Part shown: positions 1-7,006 of the stretch, piece after piece
Layout of the letters: the number at the start of each line of letters is the position of its first letter
Position numbering within the stretch: position 1 is the stretch's first letter
DNA from: an uncultured Aquincola sp.
Lineage (GTDB): Bacteria; Pseudomonadota; Gammaproteobacteria; Burkholderiales; Burkholderiaceae
Assembly: GCA_937883885.1 (NCBI GenBank)
Contig: CAKZXL010000545.1
Coordinates: 1 to 9,355, forward strand
Reading direction: 5' to 3'
DNA: 9,355 bases
Position numbers and translations under genes: made by a program
The notes under the pieces: model-generated
Told to the model about the DNA's origin: nothing
The model's input: only the letters and a program-made list of their open reading frames with translations
Database searches by the model: none

Positions 1-678
1 ACCGAGCAGGCGGCCAGCAACCTGCAGCACACGGCCAGCAGCATGGAGCAGCTGACCGGCACCGTGCAGCAGAGCGCGCAGGCGGCCGACACGGCCAACC
101 AGCTGGCCCATTCGGCGGCCGAAGTGGCCCAGCGCGGCGGCAGCGTGGTGGGCCAGGTGGTGCACACCATGCAGGAGATCCAGGCCAGCTCGCGCCGCAT
201 CGCCGACATCATTGGCACCATCGACGGCATCGCCTTCCAGACCAACATCCTGGCGCTGAATGCGGCCGTGGAAGCGGCCCGCGCCGGCGAGCAGGGCCGC
301 GGCTTTGCGGTGGTGGCCAGCGAGGTGCGCGGCCTGGCGCAGCGCTCGGGCGAGGCCGCGCGCGAGATCCGCACGCTGATCGGCAGCAGTGTCGAGCGGG
401 TGGAATCGGGCACGCGGCTGGTGGACGATGCCGGCCGCACGATGCAGGACATCGTGGCCAGCGTGCAGCGGGTGGCCGACACCATCGGCGCCATCACCGC
501 CTCGGCCGCCGAGCAGAGCCAGGGCATCGGCGAGATCAGCCAGGCCGTGAGCCGGCTCGATCACATGACACAGCAGAACGCGGCCCTGGTGGAGCAATCC
601 GCCGCGGCGGCCGAGAGCCTGAAGACCCAGGCCGCGAGCCTGTCCAGCGCCGTCTCGCGCTTTCGCGTGGGCGCCTGA
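1..678 (+). CDS. Methyl-accepting chemotaxis protein, C-terminal signalling half (5' end outside window)
   Basis: The reading frame is open from base 1 to the TGA at 676-678 (225 residues), so the sensor, membrane and HAMP parts lie left of the window. What remains is the cytoplasmic MCP hairpin that docks CheW and CheA and carries adaptation sites. The hairpin tip is unmistakable: [11 protein letters not shown] followed by [17 protein letters not shown], about residues 73-103 of the visible part. The protein ends in SRFRVGA and lacks the NWETF-type pentapeptide that tethers CheR/CheB in enteric receptors. It is about 80% identical, with no gaps, to the signalling half of the next gene. That gene follows after 43 bp with no promoter I can see, so the two are probably co-transcribed. 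The family call is secure; the ligand cannot be inferred. Confidence 0.95.
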   Translation, partial: TEQAASNLQHTASSMEQLTGTVQQSAQAADTANQLAHSAAEVAQRGGSVVGQVVHTMQEIQASSRRIADIIGTIDGIAFQTNILALNAAVEAARAGEQGRGFAVVASEVRGLAQRSGEAAREIRTLIGSSVERVESGTRLVDDAGRTMQDIVASVQRVADTIGAITASAAEQSQGIGEISQAVSRLDHMTQQNAALVEQSAAAAESLKTQAASLSSAVSRFRVGA

Positions 679-710
679 ACGGTCCGCCCCATTTCCATTT
701 CCATACCGTG

Positions 711-715
711 AGGAG
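711..715 (+). promoter_or_regulatory. Ribosome binding site of the second MCP
   Basis: AGGAG lies 6 nt before the ATG at 722. A TTG at 719 is in the same frame but would leave only 3 nt, so the site decides for ATG 722. Confidence 0.8.
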
Positions 716-721
716 ACATTG

Positions 722-2269
722 ATGAGATTTGAGAACCTGCGCCTGTCCGGCAAGCTGTGGGGCGTGGTGGGTACCGTCCAGCTGGTGATGCTGGTGGGTG
801 CCGGCATTGCGCTGCACCAGGCCACCAGCATCGCCGACGAGGCGCTGGACGACCAGGCGCACCACCATGAGCTGGTGGAGCAGTCGGTGATGTGGAAGGG
901 ACTGACCGAGACGGCGGTGGCGCGCACCCAGGCCGCCATCGTCAGCACCGACCCCACGGTCAACGAGATGTTCAAGGAGAACATCGCCAAGGACGCGCCC
1001 TTCATCACCAAGCTGCGTGAGTCGCTGATGAAGAAGGCCGACTCCCCCGAGGACAAGAAGCTGGCCCCGGTGCTGGCCACCCAGGGCAAGGCCGTGCTGG
1101 CCACCAGCGCCAAGGCACGCGAGGCGGCCGCCACCGGCGACCGCGAGAAGGTCCTGGCCATCGTCAAGAACGAATACCAGCCGGCCGTGGCCGCCTACCT
1201 GGCCAGCATCGACGAGTTCGGTCAGCTGCAGCGCCGCAAGGCCGAAGCCGCCGCGGCCGCGGCCGCGGCCGCCCGCAGCCGCGTGCACCTGATCGCCGGC
1301 AGCCTGGCGCTGCTGACGGTGGTGCTGGGTGGCCTGGCCACCGCGATGCTGGTGCGCAGCATCCAGCGCCCGCTGGACGAGGCGGTGCAAACGGCCCATG
1401 CCATCGCCGGCGGTGACCTCACCCGCCACATCGACACCCACCGCGGCGACGAGATCGGCGCGCTGATGAAGGCGCTGCGCGACATGAACGATGCGCTGGC
1501 CGGCATGGTGGGCAGCGTGCGCCAGTCGACCGACAGCATCCAGCTGGCCTCCAGCGAGATCGCCAGCGGCAATGCCGACCTGTCGATGCGCACCGAGCAG
1601 ACCGCCAGCAACCTGCAGCAGACGGCCAGCAGCATGGAGCAGCTGACCGGCACCGTGCGCCAGAGCGCCGATGCCGCCAGCACCGCCAACCAGCTGGCCC
1701 ATTCGGCGGCGCAGGTGGCCCAGCGCGGCGGCGAGGTGGTGACGCAGGTGGTCTCCACCATGGACGAGATCCAGGCCAGTTCGCAGAAGATCGCCGACAT
1801 CATCGGCACCATCGACGGCATTGCCTTCCAGACCAACATCCTGGCCTTGAACGCCGCGGTGGAAGCGGCCCGCGCCGGCGAGCAGGGCCGTGGCTTTGCG
1901 GTGGTGGCCGGTGAGGTGCGCAGCCTGGCCCAGCGCAGCGCCGAGGCCGCCAAGGAGATCAAGAGCCTGATCGGCGCCAGCGTGGAGCGGGTGGAGTCGG
2001 GCAGCCGGCTGGTGGGCGACGCCGGCCGCACGATGAACGAGATCGTGGCCAGCGTGCAGCGGGTGTCGGACATCATCGGCGAGATCACCGCTTCGGCCGC
2101 CGAGCAGAGCCAGGGCATCGGCGAGGTGAACACCGCCGTCACCCAGCTCGACCAGATGACGCAGCAGAACGCCGCACTGGTGGAGCAGTCGGCCGCCGCT
2201 GCCGAGAGCCTGAAGTCGCAGGCCGGCCAGCTGGCCGGTGTGGTGCAGCGCTTCCGCACCGCGGCTTGA
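722..2269 (+). CDS. Methyl-accepting chemotaxis protein, transmembrane, four-helix-bundle sensor type
   Basis: A 515-residue inner-membrane chemoreceptor. Visible parts in order: short cytoplasmic N-terminus; membrane segment 1 at about 13-32; a helical periplasmic region of about 155 residues that fits the 4HB_MCP class; membrane segment 2 at about 188-211; HAMP at about 212-264; signalling hairpin at 265-507. The tip residues N377, E381 and R384 correspond to N381, E385 and R388 of E. coli Tsr, and arm lengths match Tsr, so it is probably of the 36-heptad class. It ends in QRFRTAA with no CheR-binding pentapeptide. Nine consecutive alanines (176-184) sit just before membrane segment 2. The ATG at 722 is chosen because AGGAG lies 6 nt upstream. 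It lies 43 bp after a paralogous MCP and is followed by a hairpin. The ligand is unknown. Confidence 0.96.
   Translation: MRFENLRLSGKLWGVVGTVQLVMLVGAGIALHQATSIADEALDDQAHHHELVEQSVMWKGLTETAVARTQAAIVSTDPTVNEMFKENIAKDAPFITKLRESLMKKADSPEDKKLAPVLATQGKAVLATSAKAREAAATGDREKVLAIVKNEYQPAVAAYLASIDEFGQLQRRKAEAAAAAAAAARSRVHLIAGSLALLTVVLGGLATAMLVRSIQRPLDEAVQTAHAIAGGDLTRHIDTHRGDEIGALMKALRDMNDALAGMVGSVRQSTDSIQLASSEIASGNADLSMRTEQTASNLQQTASSMEQLTGTVRQSADAASTANQLAHSAAQVAQRGGEVVTQVVSTMDEIQASSQKIADIIGTIDGIAFQTNILALNAAVEAARAGEQGRGFAVVAGEVRSLAQRSAEAAKEIKSLIGASVERVESGSRLVGDAGRTMNEIVASVQRVSDIIGEITASAAEQSQGIGEVNTAVTQLDQMTQQNAALVEQSAAAAESLKSQAGQLAGVVQRFRTAA
1247..1273 (+). repeat. GC-only alanine-codon tract (GGCCGC units) in the second MCP
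   Basis: Nine alanine codons in a row alternate GCC and GCG, giving overlapping GGCCGC units. The tract codes for residues 176-184, the end of the last periplasmic helix just before membrane segment 2. Loss or gain of a six-base unit would shorten or lengthen the helix by two residues without a frameshift. Confidence 0.75.
1592..2269 (+). repeat. Second copy of the MCP signalling-domain repeat (first copy 1-678)
   Basis: Bases 1-678 and 1592-2269 align without a gap at a constant offset of 1591 bp, from a shared ACCGAGCAG to the stop codon. My hand count finds 41 differing residues of 225, and several exact runs of 25 bp or more at the DNA level, for example 31-67 against 1622-1658. This indicates tandem duplication of receptor genes, or conversion between them. 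Confidence 0.85.
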
Positions 2270-2276
2270 CGAGCGG

Positions 2277-2303
2277 GCTGGCCGCGCAAGCGGCCAGCTT
2301 GTT
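2277..2303 (+). terminator. Probable transcription terminator after the tandem MCPs
   Basis: A perfect 9-bp stem, GCTGGCCGC (2277-2285) with GCGGCCAGC (2290-2298), closes a GCAA tetraloop of the stable GNRA type. TTGTT follows. It lies 7 bp after the stop of the second MCP and next to the stop of the convergent PilZ gene. The T-run is short, so termination strength is uncertain. In the reverse direction there is no T-run. Confidence 0.6.
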
Positions 2304-2719
2304 CAGCTGTGGCTCAGCACGTACTGGCGGATGCCCAGGCGGGCCGGCGTGGGCAGCGCCACGAACTGCACGCCGATGCGGCACTGCGAGCCCACGAAGC
2401 TGGCGAACACCACGCGCACACGCGCGGTGACCGGCAGGCAACGGCTGCGGTCCTCGGGATGAGGCACCGACACCGCCAGGTCCAGCATCAGGCCCAGCGG
2501 CAGGCCGGTCGGCGTGAGCAGGCCCACACCGCCTTCGGACACGTCGCACACCGTCACTGGGATGATGGCGCCGCCCTTGTTGAGCAGGCGCGCGGGCCAG
2601 CTGGCGCGGGCGCGCCGATGGCGGCGCAACTCGTTGGCGGTTTCGGTCTGGCCGGAGCCGGTGCCGAAGGCATGGGCCAGGCTGTCCGGCCGCGGCCGGG
2701 AAGGAGAAAGTGGGTTCAT
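2303..2719 (-). CDS. Single-domain PilZ protein (probable c-di-GMP receptor)
   Basis: A 138-residue soluble protein whose PilZ domain spans about 30-122. The two c-di-GMP-binding motifs are present: an arginine-rich RxxxR block at 32-38 (RRHRRAR) and DxSxxG at 59-64 (DVSEGG). The RIGVQF strand near 114-119 is also typical. The first 29 residues look disordered. PilZ proteins bind cyclic di-GMP and pass the signal to a partner; several act on flagellar motors or type IV pili, but this one has no YcgR-type N-terminal domain, so its partner is unknown. The ATG at 2719 has only a weak AGG site upstream, but lies 27 nt below a consensus sigma-28 -10 element (2747-2754). That promoter and the receptor-rich surroundings favour a motility role. 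Confidence 0.9.
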   Translation of the reverse strand: MNPLSPSRPRPDSLAHAFGTGSGQTETANELRRHRRARASWPARLLNKGGAIIPVTVCDVSEGGVGLLTPTGLPLGLMLDLAVSVPHPEDRSRCLPVTARVRVVFASFVGSQCRIGVQFVALPTPARLGIRQYVLSHS

Positions 2720-2746
2720 GAAGGGCCTGACGGTACTGCTGCTGCG

Positions 2747-2773
2747 TTATCGGCCGGCAGCGGCCGAGCTTGC
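2747..2773 (-). promoter_or_regulatory. Sigma-28 (FliA)-type promoter for the PilZ gene
   Basis: Read on the minus strand: GCAAG (2773-2769), exactly 14 nt, then GCCGATAA (2754-2747). The -10 octamer is a perfect match to the sigma-28 consensus. The -35 differs from the TCAAG form at one base. Transcription would start near 2740, leaving a leader of about 20 nt before the ATG at 2719. Confidence 0.7.
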
Positions 2774-2807
2774 GTGCCGCTGTAAGTGGATATTCACCTT
2801 CCCCCTC

Positions 2808-2834
2808 TCAAAGGCTTGCCGCGGGTGTCGATAA
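2808..2834 (+). promoter_or_regulatory. Sigma-28 (FliA)-type promoter for the PAS-receptor/triple-CheW operon
   Basis: TCAAA (2808-2812), 14 nt, then GTCGATAA (2827-2834). Spacing is the same as in the promoters at 2747-2773 and 8668-8693. The expected start of transcription is near 2840. It points away from the PilZ promoter, with 34 bp between the two -35 elements. Confidence 0.65.
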
Positions 2835-2839
2835 GGAGG
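2833..2839 (+). promoter_or_regulatory. Strong Shine-Dalgarno-like AAGGAGG overlapping the -10 element
   Basis: AAGGAGG lies 11 nt before the GTG at 2851 and would support that start. It overlaps the end of the sigma-28 -10 box, so a transcript starting near 2840 would lack it. It could act only on a message from a promoter further upstream. Confidence 0.45.
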
Positions 2840-2850
2840 GCACGTCCGGC

Positions 2851-4590
2851 GTGTCTGCCGGCATTTACACGAAAGCCACCGTGTCTCAGCAGTACCCCGC
2901 TTCCCCCAGCATCGCCTTTGCCGAAGGCGTGTACGCCGCCCTCGACAAGATCCAGGCCCTCATCTCCTTCGACCTCACCGGCCATGTGACCGAGGTCAAC
3001 GAGGTGTTCCTGCGGGTCATGGGCTATGAACGGGGCGAAGTGATCGGGCGCCACCACCGCATGTTCTGCGACCCGGCCTACGGCCGCTCGGCCGAGTACG
3101 CCGCCTTCTGGCAGATCCTGGCTTCGGGCCAGACGCATTCGGGCGAGTTCATGCGCGTGGCCAGCGATGGCCGCCCGGTGTGGCTGCAGGCCTCGTACAA
3201 CCCGGTGTACGACGGCGCCGGCACCCTGGTGGGCGTGGTCAAGTTCGCGACCGACATGACCGCGGCCAAGGCCCTGGGTGCCGACGTGGCCAGCCGCATG
3301 CAGGCCCTCAACCGCGTGCAGGCGGTGATCGAGTTCGACCTCACCGGCAAGGTGCTCACCGCCAACGACAACTTCCTGCGCACCTTCGGTTATGCGCTGG
3401 AAGAAGTGGTGGGTCAGCACCACCGCATCTTCTGCGAGCCGGGCTTTGCACGCTCGCCCGAGTACGCCGCCTTCTGGGAACGGCTGGGCCGCGGCGAATT
3501 CAACGCCGGCGAGTACCGGCGGCTGTCCAAGGACGGCAAGCCGGTGTGGATCCAGGCTTCCTACAACCCGATCTTCGATGCCGCGGGCCGGCCCTCGAAG
3601 GTGGTGAAGTTCGCCACCGACGTGACGCAGGAGCGCCTGACCACGGCCGAGGCGCAGTCGAAGCTGGAAGCCATCGGCCGCTCGCAGGCGGTGATCGAGT
3701 TCGACATGCGCGGCAACGTGCTCAGTGCCAATGCCAACTTCCTGCGCGCGGTGGGCTACACGCTGGAAGAGGTGCAGGGCCAGCACCATGCGATGTTCTG
3801 CGATGACGAGTTCGTGAAGTCGCGCGAGTACCGCGACTTCTGGTCGGACCTGAACGACGGGCAGTTCCAGATGGGCCGCTTCAGGCGCGTGGGCAAGCAT
3901 GGCGCCGAGGTGTGGATCCAGGCCACCTACAACCCCATCATCGGCCTCGATGGCAAGCCGTACAAGGTGGTCAAGTTCGCGATGGAGATCACCGCCCAGG
4001 TCAACCGCGAGCAGTCCATCGCCAACAACGTGTCCGCCATCTCGGGCGTGATGGACGGACTGTCGGGCTCGATCAGCCGCATCGTCGAAGGCTCGCAGGA
4101 ATCGACCGAACTGGCCAGCCGAACGCAACGCGAGGCCGACGACGGCAGCCAGCTGCTGCAGCGCTCGCGCGAATCGATCATCGCCATCCAGTCCTCGTCG
4201 CAGGGCATCACCGAGATCATCGACACCATCAGCGAGATCGCCGGCCAGACCCATCTGCTGGCCTTCAACGCGGCCATCGAGGCGGCGCGTGCCGGCGATC
4301 ATGGCGTGGGCTTTTCGGTGGTGGCCGAAGAGGTGCGCAAGCTGGCCGAGAAGTCGGCCCGCGCCACGCGCGAGATCTCCAAGCTGATCAACGAGACCGT
4401 GATGCGCGTGGGCGAGGGCGGCCGCCTGTCGCAGGAGGTGGAGCAGGCCTTCGCCCGCATTCAGCGCTCGGTCAACGACACCACGCAGTCGATCCAGAAG
4501 ATTCACGGCGCCACCACCGAGCAGGCCACCGCCACGCAGAACGTGACCAGCCTGCTGCTGGACCTGCAGATCTCTTCGCACAACGCGTGA
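2851..4590 (+). CDS. Soluble chemoreceptor: PAS-PAS-PAS-MCP signalling domain
   Basis: With a GTG start at 2851 the protein has 579 residues, no signal peptide and no membrane segment. Three PAS domains occupy about 30-137, 152-259 and 274-381, repeating every 122 residues. Each carries HHxxFC (68-73, 190-195, 312-317) and W[LI]QA[ST]YNP (111, 233, 355). The signalling hairpin spans about 388-575 with tip EAARAG at 477-482. Its arms are about 13 heptads each, against about 17 in the neighbouring receptors, and the Tsr F373 position is glycine. There is no HAMP domain and no CheR pentapeptide. The plan resembles BdlA of Pseudomonas aeruginosa with an extra PAS. PAS domains commonly sense oxygen, redox state or small ligands through a cofactor; which one is used here is unknown. 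GTG 2881 is an alternative start. The GTGA overlap couples it to the triple-CheW gene. Confidence 0.93.
   Translation: MSAGIYTKATVSQQYPASPSIAFAEGVYAALDKIQALISFDLTGHVTEVNEVFLRVMGYERGEVIGRHHRMFCDPAYGRSAEYAAFWQILASGQTHSGEFMRVASDGRPVWLQASYNPVYDGAGTLVGVVKFATDMTAAKALGADVASRMQALNRVQAVIEFDLTGKVLTANDNFLRTFGYALEEVVGQHHRIFCEPGFARSPEYAAFWERLGRGEFNAGEYRRLSKDGKPVWIQASYNPIFDAAGRPSKVVKFATDVTQERLTTAEAQSKLEAIGRSQAVIEFDMRGNVLSANANFLRAVGYTLEEVQGQHHAMFCDDEFVKSREYRDFWSDLNDGQFQMGRFRRVGKHGAEVWIQATYNPIIGLDGKPYKVVKFAMEITAQVNREQSIANNVSAISGVMDGLSGSISRIVEGSQESTELASRTQREADDGSQLLQRSRESIIAIQSSSQGITEIIDTISEIAGQTHLLAFNAAIEAARAGDHGVGFSVVAEEVRKLAEKSARATREISKLINETVMRVGEGGRLSQEVEQAFARIQRSVNDTTQSIQKIHGATTEQATATQNVTSLLLDLQISSHNA
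2941..3993 (+). repeat. Three in-frame PAS-coding repeats with a 366-bp period
   Basis: Matching points begin at 2971, 3337 and 3703, each coding for [FD]-D-[LM]-x-G followed by an N-x-x-FLR block. The DNA copies have diverged but stay in strict 122-codon register, pointing to internal duplication. Copies 2 and 3 look closest to each other near the N-terminal part (QAVIEFD). Confidence 0.85.
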
Positions 4591-4601
4591 GCGCAGTCCT
4601 G

Positions 4602-5996
4602 ATGCCTGCCACCGCCACCGTACATGCGCTGGTGCGCACGCAGGGCCGCCTCGTGGCCATCGACAGCGCCGCCGTGCGCCAGGCGGTGCCGCGGCCGGCC
4701 ACGCTGCAGCCGATGCCGCGCCGCGCCGGTGCCATCGAAGGGCTGATGAGCCTGACCGGCGGCCAGGTGCTGCCGGTGCTGAGCCTGGCGCCCTGGCTGA
4801 ACGCTGACGATGCGGCCGGCGACCCGGCGCTGCCCGCCAAGGGCGGCCTGGTGCTGCTGCTGCAGCACGGCGCCGACAGCATCGGCCTGGCCGTCGAGGC
4901 CGTGGTGGGCGTGCAGCGCCTGCCGGCCGGCCGGGTGCAGCGGCTGTTCCATGACGATCGGCCGGACGAGCTGTTCCACAGCGCGGCCGTGTTCACCGAA
5001 GGTGAGCCGGCGGTGCCGGTGGTCGATGTGCAGCGGCTGATGGCGCTGGCGGCGGTGTGGGTGACGCAGGCCGACTCGCAGGTGGATGTTCAGGCCGCGG
5101 CCGTGGCCGAGCCGCCACCCCAGGCCGCCGCCGGCAGCCGCTGGGCCTGCTTTCGCGTGGGCGATGCGCGCATGGCCATCCCTGCGGCGCAGGTGGGCGA
5201 GCTGTTGCGTCCCTTGCCGCTGCGCAAGGAACTGCTCAGCCACGACGGCGTGCTGGGCCTGTGCGAATGGCGCGGCCGGCTGGTGCCGGTGGTCGACCTG
5301 TGCGGCGCCTTGCAGGCCCTGCCCGAGGCCGGCACGCCGGCCTGGTGGTGCATCGTCTGCGCGGGCGACCGGGCCATCGGCCTGGTGGTGCAGGAGGTGC
5401 TGGCGATGGCGCGCTGGGCCGAGGTGCCGGACCGCGCCGACGCGCCCGGCGACCTGGTGCTGCAGCGCCGGGTGGAAGGCGATGCGCTGCTGCAGCTGAT
5501 CGACGTGCAGGCCTTGATGGCGCGCTATGGCGAAACCGCGATCAGCGCCCGCGACGACGCAGCCGCGCACGGGCAGGGCGCGCTGGCGGCCGGGGCCGGC
5601 GCGCCGGCCTACATGGTGTTCGAGGCCGGCGGTGCCTTTGCGGCCGAGGTCGACCGGGTGCAGGCCGTGGTGACCTTGCCCGCCGAGCTGCGGCCGCGGC
5701 TGGATGCCGGCCTGCCGGCCACCTTGCACTGGCGCGAACAGGCGGTGCCGGTGCGCCCGCTGGCCGATGCCCTGGTGGGCCTGCAACCCCAGGCCGCGCG
5801 GCAGCTGGTGGTGGTGCGCGAGGGCGGGCAGCTCAGCGCCTTGCCCATCGGCGGTGTCAAGGCCATGGTGCCGCGCAGCACCGCCAGCCGGCACCGGCTG
5901 CGCCTGCGCGGCCGGCTGGTGGAAGTGATCACGGTGCAGACCGATGGCGAGCGCGCCAGCTACCCGGTGGTGGCGCTGCAGGGCCGGGTGGCCTGA
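4602..5996 (+). CDS. Protein with three tandem CheW-like domains
   Basis: A 464-residue soluble protein made of three CheW-like domains, at about 6-148, 178-308 and 334-460, joined by Ala/Pro-rich linkers. CheW couples receptors to the CheA kinase. The middle domain is canonical: RGRLVPVVDL (224-233) keeps the conserved arginine and PVVDL, and its C-terminal IDVQALM strand is present. Domain 1 has GGQVLPVLSL (53-62) without that arginine but keeps VVDVQRLM (140-147). Domain 3 has VPVRPL (382-387) and is the most divergent. There is no CheA- or CheV-type receiver domain. ATG 4602 lies 11 nt after the receptor stop with no good Shine-Dalgarno. A GTG at 4587 overlaps that stop as GTGA and is possible, giving 469 residues. 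Either way translation looks coupled to the PAS receptor, implying a matched pair. Confidence 0.88.
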   Translation: MPATATVHALVRTQGRLVAIDSAAVRQAVPRPATLQPMPRRAGAIEGLMSLTGGQVLPVLSLAPWLNADDAAGDPALPAKGGLVLLLQHGADSIGLAVEAVVGVQRLPAGRVQRLFHDDRPDELFHSAAVFTEGEPAVPVVDVQRLMALAAVWVTQADSQVDVQAAAVAEPPPQAAAGSRWACFRVGDARMAIPAAQVGELLRPLPLRKELLSHDGVLGLCEWRGRLVPVVDLCGALQALPEAGTPAWWCIVCAGDRAIGLVVQEVLAMARWAEVPDRADAPGDLVLQRRVEGDALLQLIDVQALMARYGETAISARDDAAAHGQGALAAGAGAPAYMVFEAGGAFAAEVDRVQAVVTLPAELRPRLDAGLPATLHWREQAVPVRPLADALVGLQPQAARQLVVVREGGQLSALPIGGVKAMVPRSTASRHRLRLRGRLVEVITVQTDGERASYPVVALQGRVA

Positions 5997-6761
5997 TCAG
6001 CCCAGTTCCACCACCACCGGTGCGTGGTCGCTGGGCCGCTCGTTCTTGCGCGGCAGCTTGTCGATGTGGCAGGCCGTCACGCGGGCCTTGAGCGCGGGGC
6101 TCACCAGGATGTGGTCGATGCGCAGGCCCTGGTTCTTGCGGAAGGCCAGGTTGCGGTAGTCCCACCAGCTCCAGCTCTTGGGCGGCTGCTCGAACAGGCG
6201 GAAGGCATCGACCAGGCCCATCTCCAGCAGCGCGGCGAAGTGGCCGCGTTCTTCGGGCGTGCAGTGGATCTGCCCGGCCCAGGCCACCGGGTCGTGCACG
6301 TCGCGGTCTTCGGGCGCGATGTTGAAGTCGCCCATCAGCACCAGCTGCGGGTGCGCCGCCATCTCCTGCGCCAGCCAGGCGCGCAGGCCATCGAGCCAGC
6401 GCATCTTGTAGGCGAACTTGTCGCTGCCCGGCGCCTGGCCGTTGGGAAAGTAGGCCCCGATCACCCGCACGCCCTCGACGGTGCCGGCGATCACGCGGGC
6501 CTGCTCGTCTTCCACGCCCACGATGTTCTTGACGATGCCCTCGGCCGGCGTGCGCGACAGCAGCGCCACGCCGTTGTAGGTCTTCTGGCCGAACCACTGC
6601 GGGTGGTAGCCGGCGGCGCTCAAGGCCTCATGCGGAAACTTGTCGTCGGTGAGCTTGGTTTCCTGCAGCACCACCGCATCGGGCTGGTGCTGGGCCAGCC
6701 AGTCCAGCAGCTGCGGCAGCCGCACGGCCAGGGAGTTGACGTTCCAGGTGGCGAGTTTCAA
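5997..6761 (-). CDS. xthA: Exodeoxyribonuclease III (XthA family)
   Basis: A Mg-dependent base-excision-repair enzyme of the endonuclease/exonuclease/phosphatase fold. It cuts at abasic sites and removes nucleotides 3' to 5' from double-stranded DNA. From the TTG at 6761 it has 254 residues, within the normal range. Active-site residues are in place: N7 (TWNVNSL), E34 (QETK), Y104, D145 and N147 (GDFNIAP), D216 (RIDHIL), and D245-H246 (SDHAP). AGGA (6770-6767) lies 5 nt before the TTG, which opens the family's usual KLATWNVNS. An upstream ATG at 6806 would add 15 residues of low-complexity Pro/Thr/Arg and has no usable binding site, so it is less likely. Its stop abuts the convergent triple-CheW stop. 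There is no link to chemotaxis. Confidence 0.96.
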   Translation of the reverse strand: MKLATWNVNSLAVRLPQLLDWLAQHQPDAVVLQETKLTDDKFPHEALSAAGYHPQWFGQKTYNGVALLSRTPAEGIVKNIVGVEDEQARVIAGTVEGVRVIGAYFPNGQAPGSDKFAYKMRWLDGLRAWLAQEMAAHPQLVLMGDFNIAPEDRDVHDPVAWAGQIHCTPEERGHFAALLEMGLVDAFRLFEQPPKSWSWWDYRNLAFRKNQGLRIDHILVSPALKARVTACHIDKLPRKNERPSDHAPVVVELG

Positions 6762-6766
6762 GGGAG

Positions 6767-6770
6767 TCCT
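6767..6770 (-). promoter_or_regulatory. Ribosome binding site supporting the TTG start of xthA
   Basis: On the minus strand AGGA is followed by CTCCC and then TTG at 6761, a normal 5-nt spacing. This is the main reason for preferring the TTG start. Confidence 0.6.
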
Positions 6771-6915
6771 GCGCGGTTGGGTTGGCGTGCGGTGGGGTGT
6801 CGCCATCCTACAAGCGGACACTCGTCTGGGCTGGCGTTTCGCAACAACTGCCCTCGGCCGCGCGCGCTCACTGCGCGGGCGATACGCTGGGCGCCAGACC
6901 TTGTAGAACCTGGCC

Positions 6916-7006
6916 TCGCTGCATGGCGAGGTCCTTGCGGGTGCTCAGAACCGGCGCCAGGTGTCTGCTGCGAAGACCTGAAGATGGACACGCCATCGCT
7001 GCATGG
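6916..7006 (+). repeat. 11-bp direct repeat TCGCTGCATGG, two copies 80 bp apart
   Basis: The copies are 6916-6926 and 6996-7006, both in the gene-free stretch. The first sits in the loop and right arm of the CCTCGC/GCGAGG hairpin. This could be a protein-binding site or chance. Confidence 0.4.

Noticed and set aside
679..721. ACGGT/ACCGT inverted pair in the gap between the tandem MCPs as a terminator or promoter element
   Set aside because: The stem is only 5 bp with a loop of about 21 nt and no T-run. No sigma-28 or clear sigma-70 elements are present.
2770..2850. TTG at 2770 as the start of the PAS receptor
   Set aside because: It has no ribosome site and would make the coding region span the divergent sigma-28-type promoters. 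Residues before 2851 show no resemblance to PAS proteins.
2794..4581. 595-residue open frame on the minus strand, opposite the PAS receptor
   Set aside because: The translation is His/Ala/Gly/Arg-rich with no family resemblance. It mirrors codon bias of the real gene on the plus strand, which has three recognisable PAS domains and an MCP hairpin.
3912..4601. A long N-terminal extension of the triple-CheW frame into the PAS-receptor gene
   Set aside because: The extra residues are Arg/His/Pro-rich and lie within the receptor's signalling domain in another frame. CheW similarity begins only after about 4610.
6873..6890. GGCGATAC on the plus strand as another sigma-28 -10 box
   Set aside because: No CAA-type -35 lies 14 nt upstream, and no plausible gene follows on that strand.
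6858..6931. Hairpins at 6858-6878 and 6914-6931 as terminators of the third MCP
   Set aside because: Stems are 6 bp, not followed by T-runs on the minus strand, and lie 160 bp or more after the stop codon.
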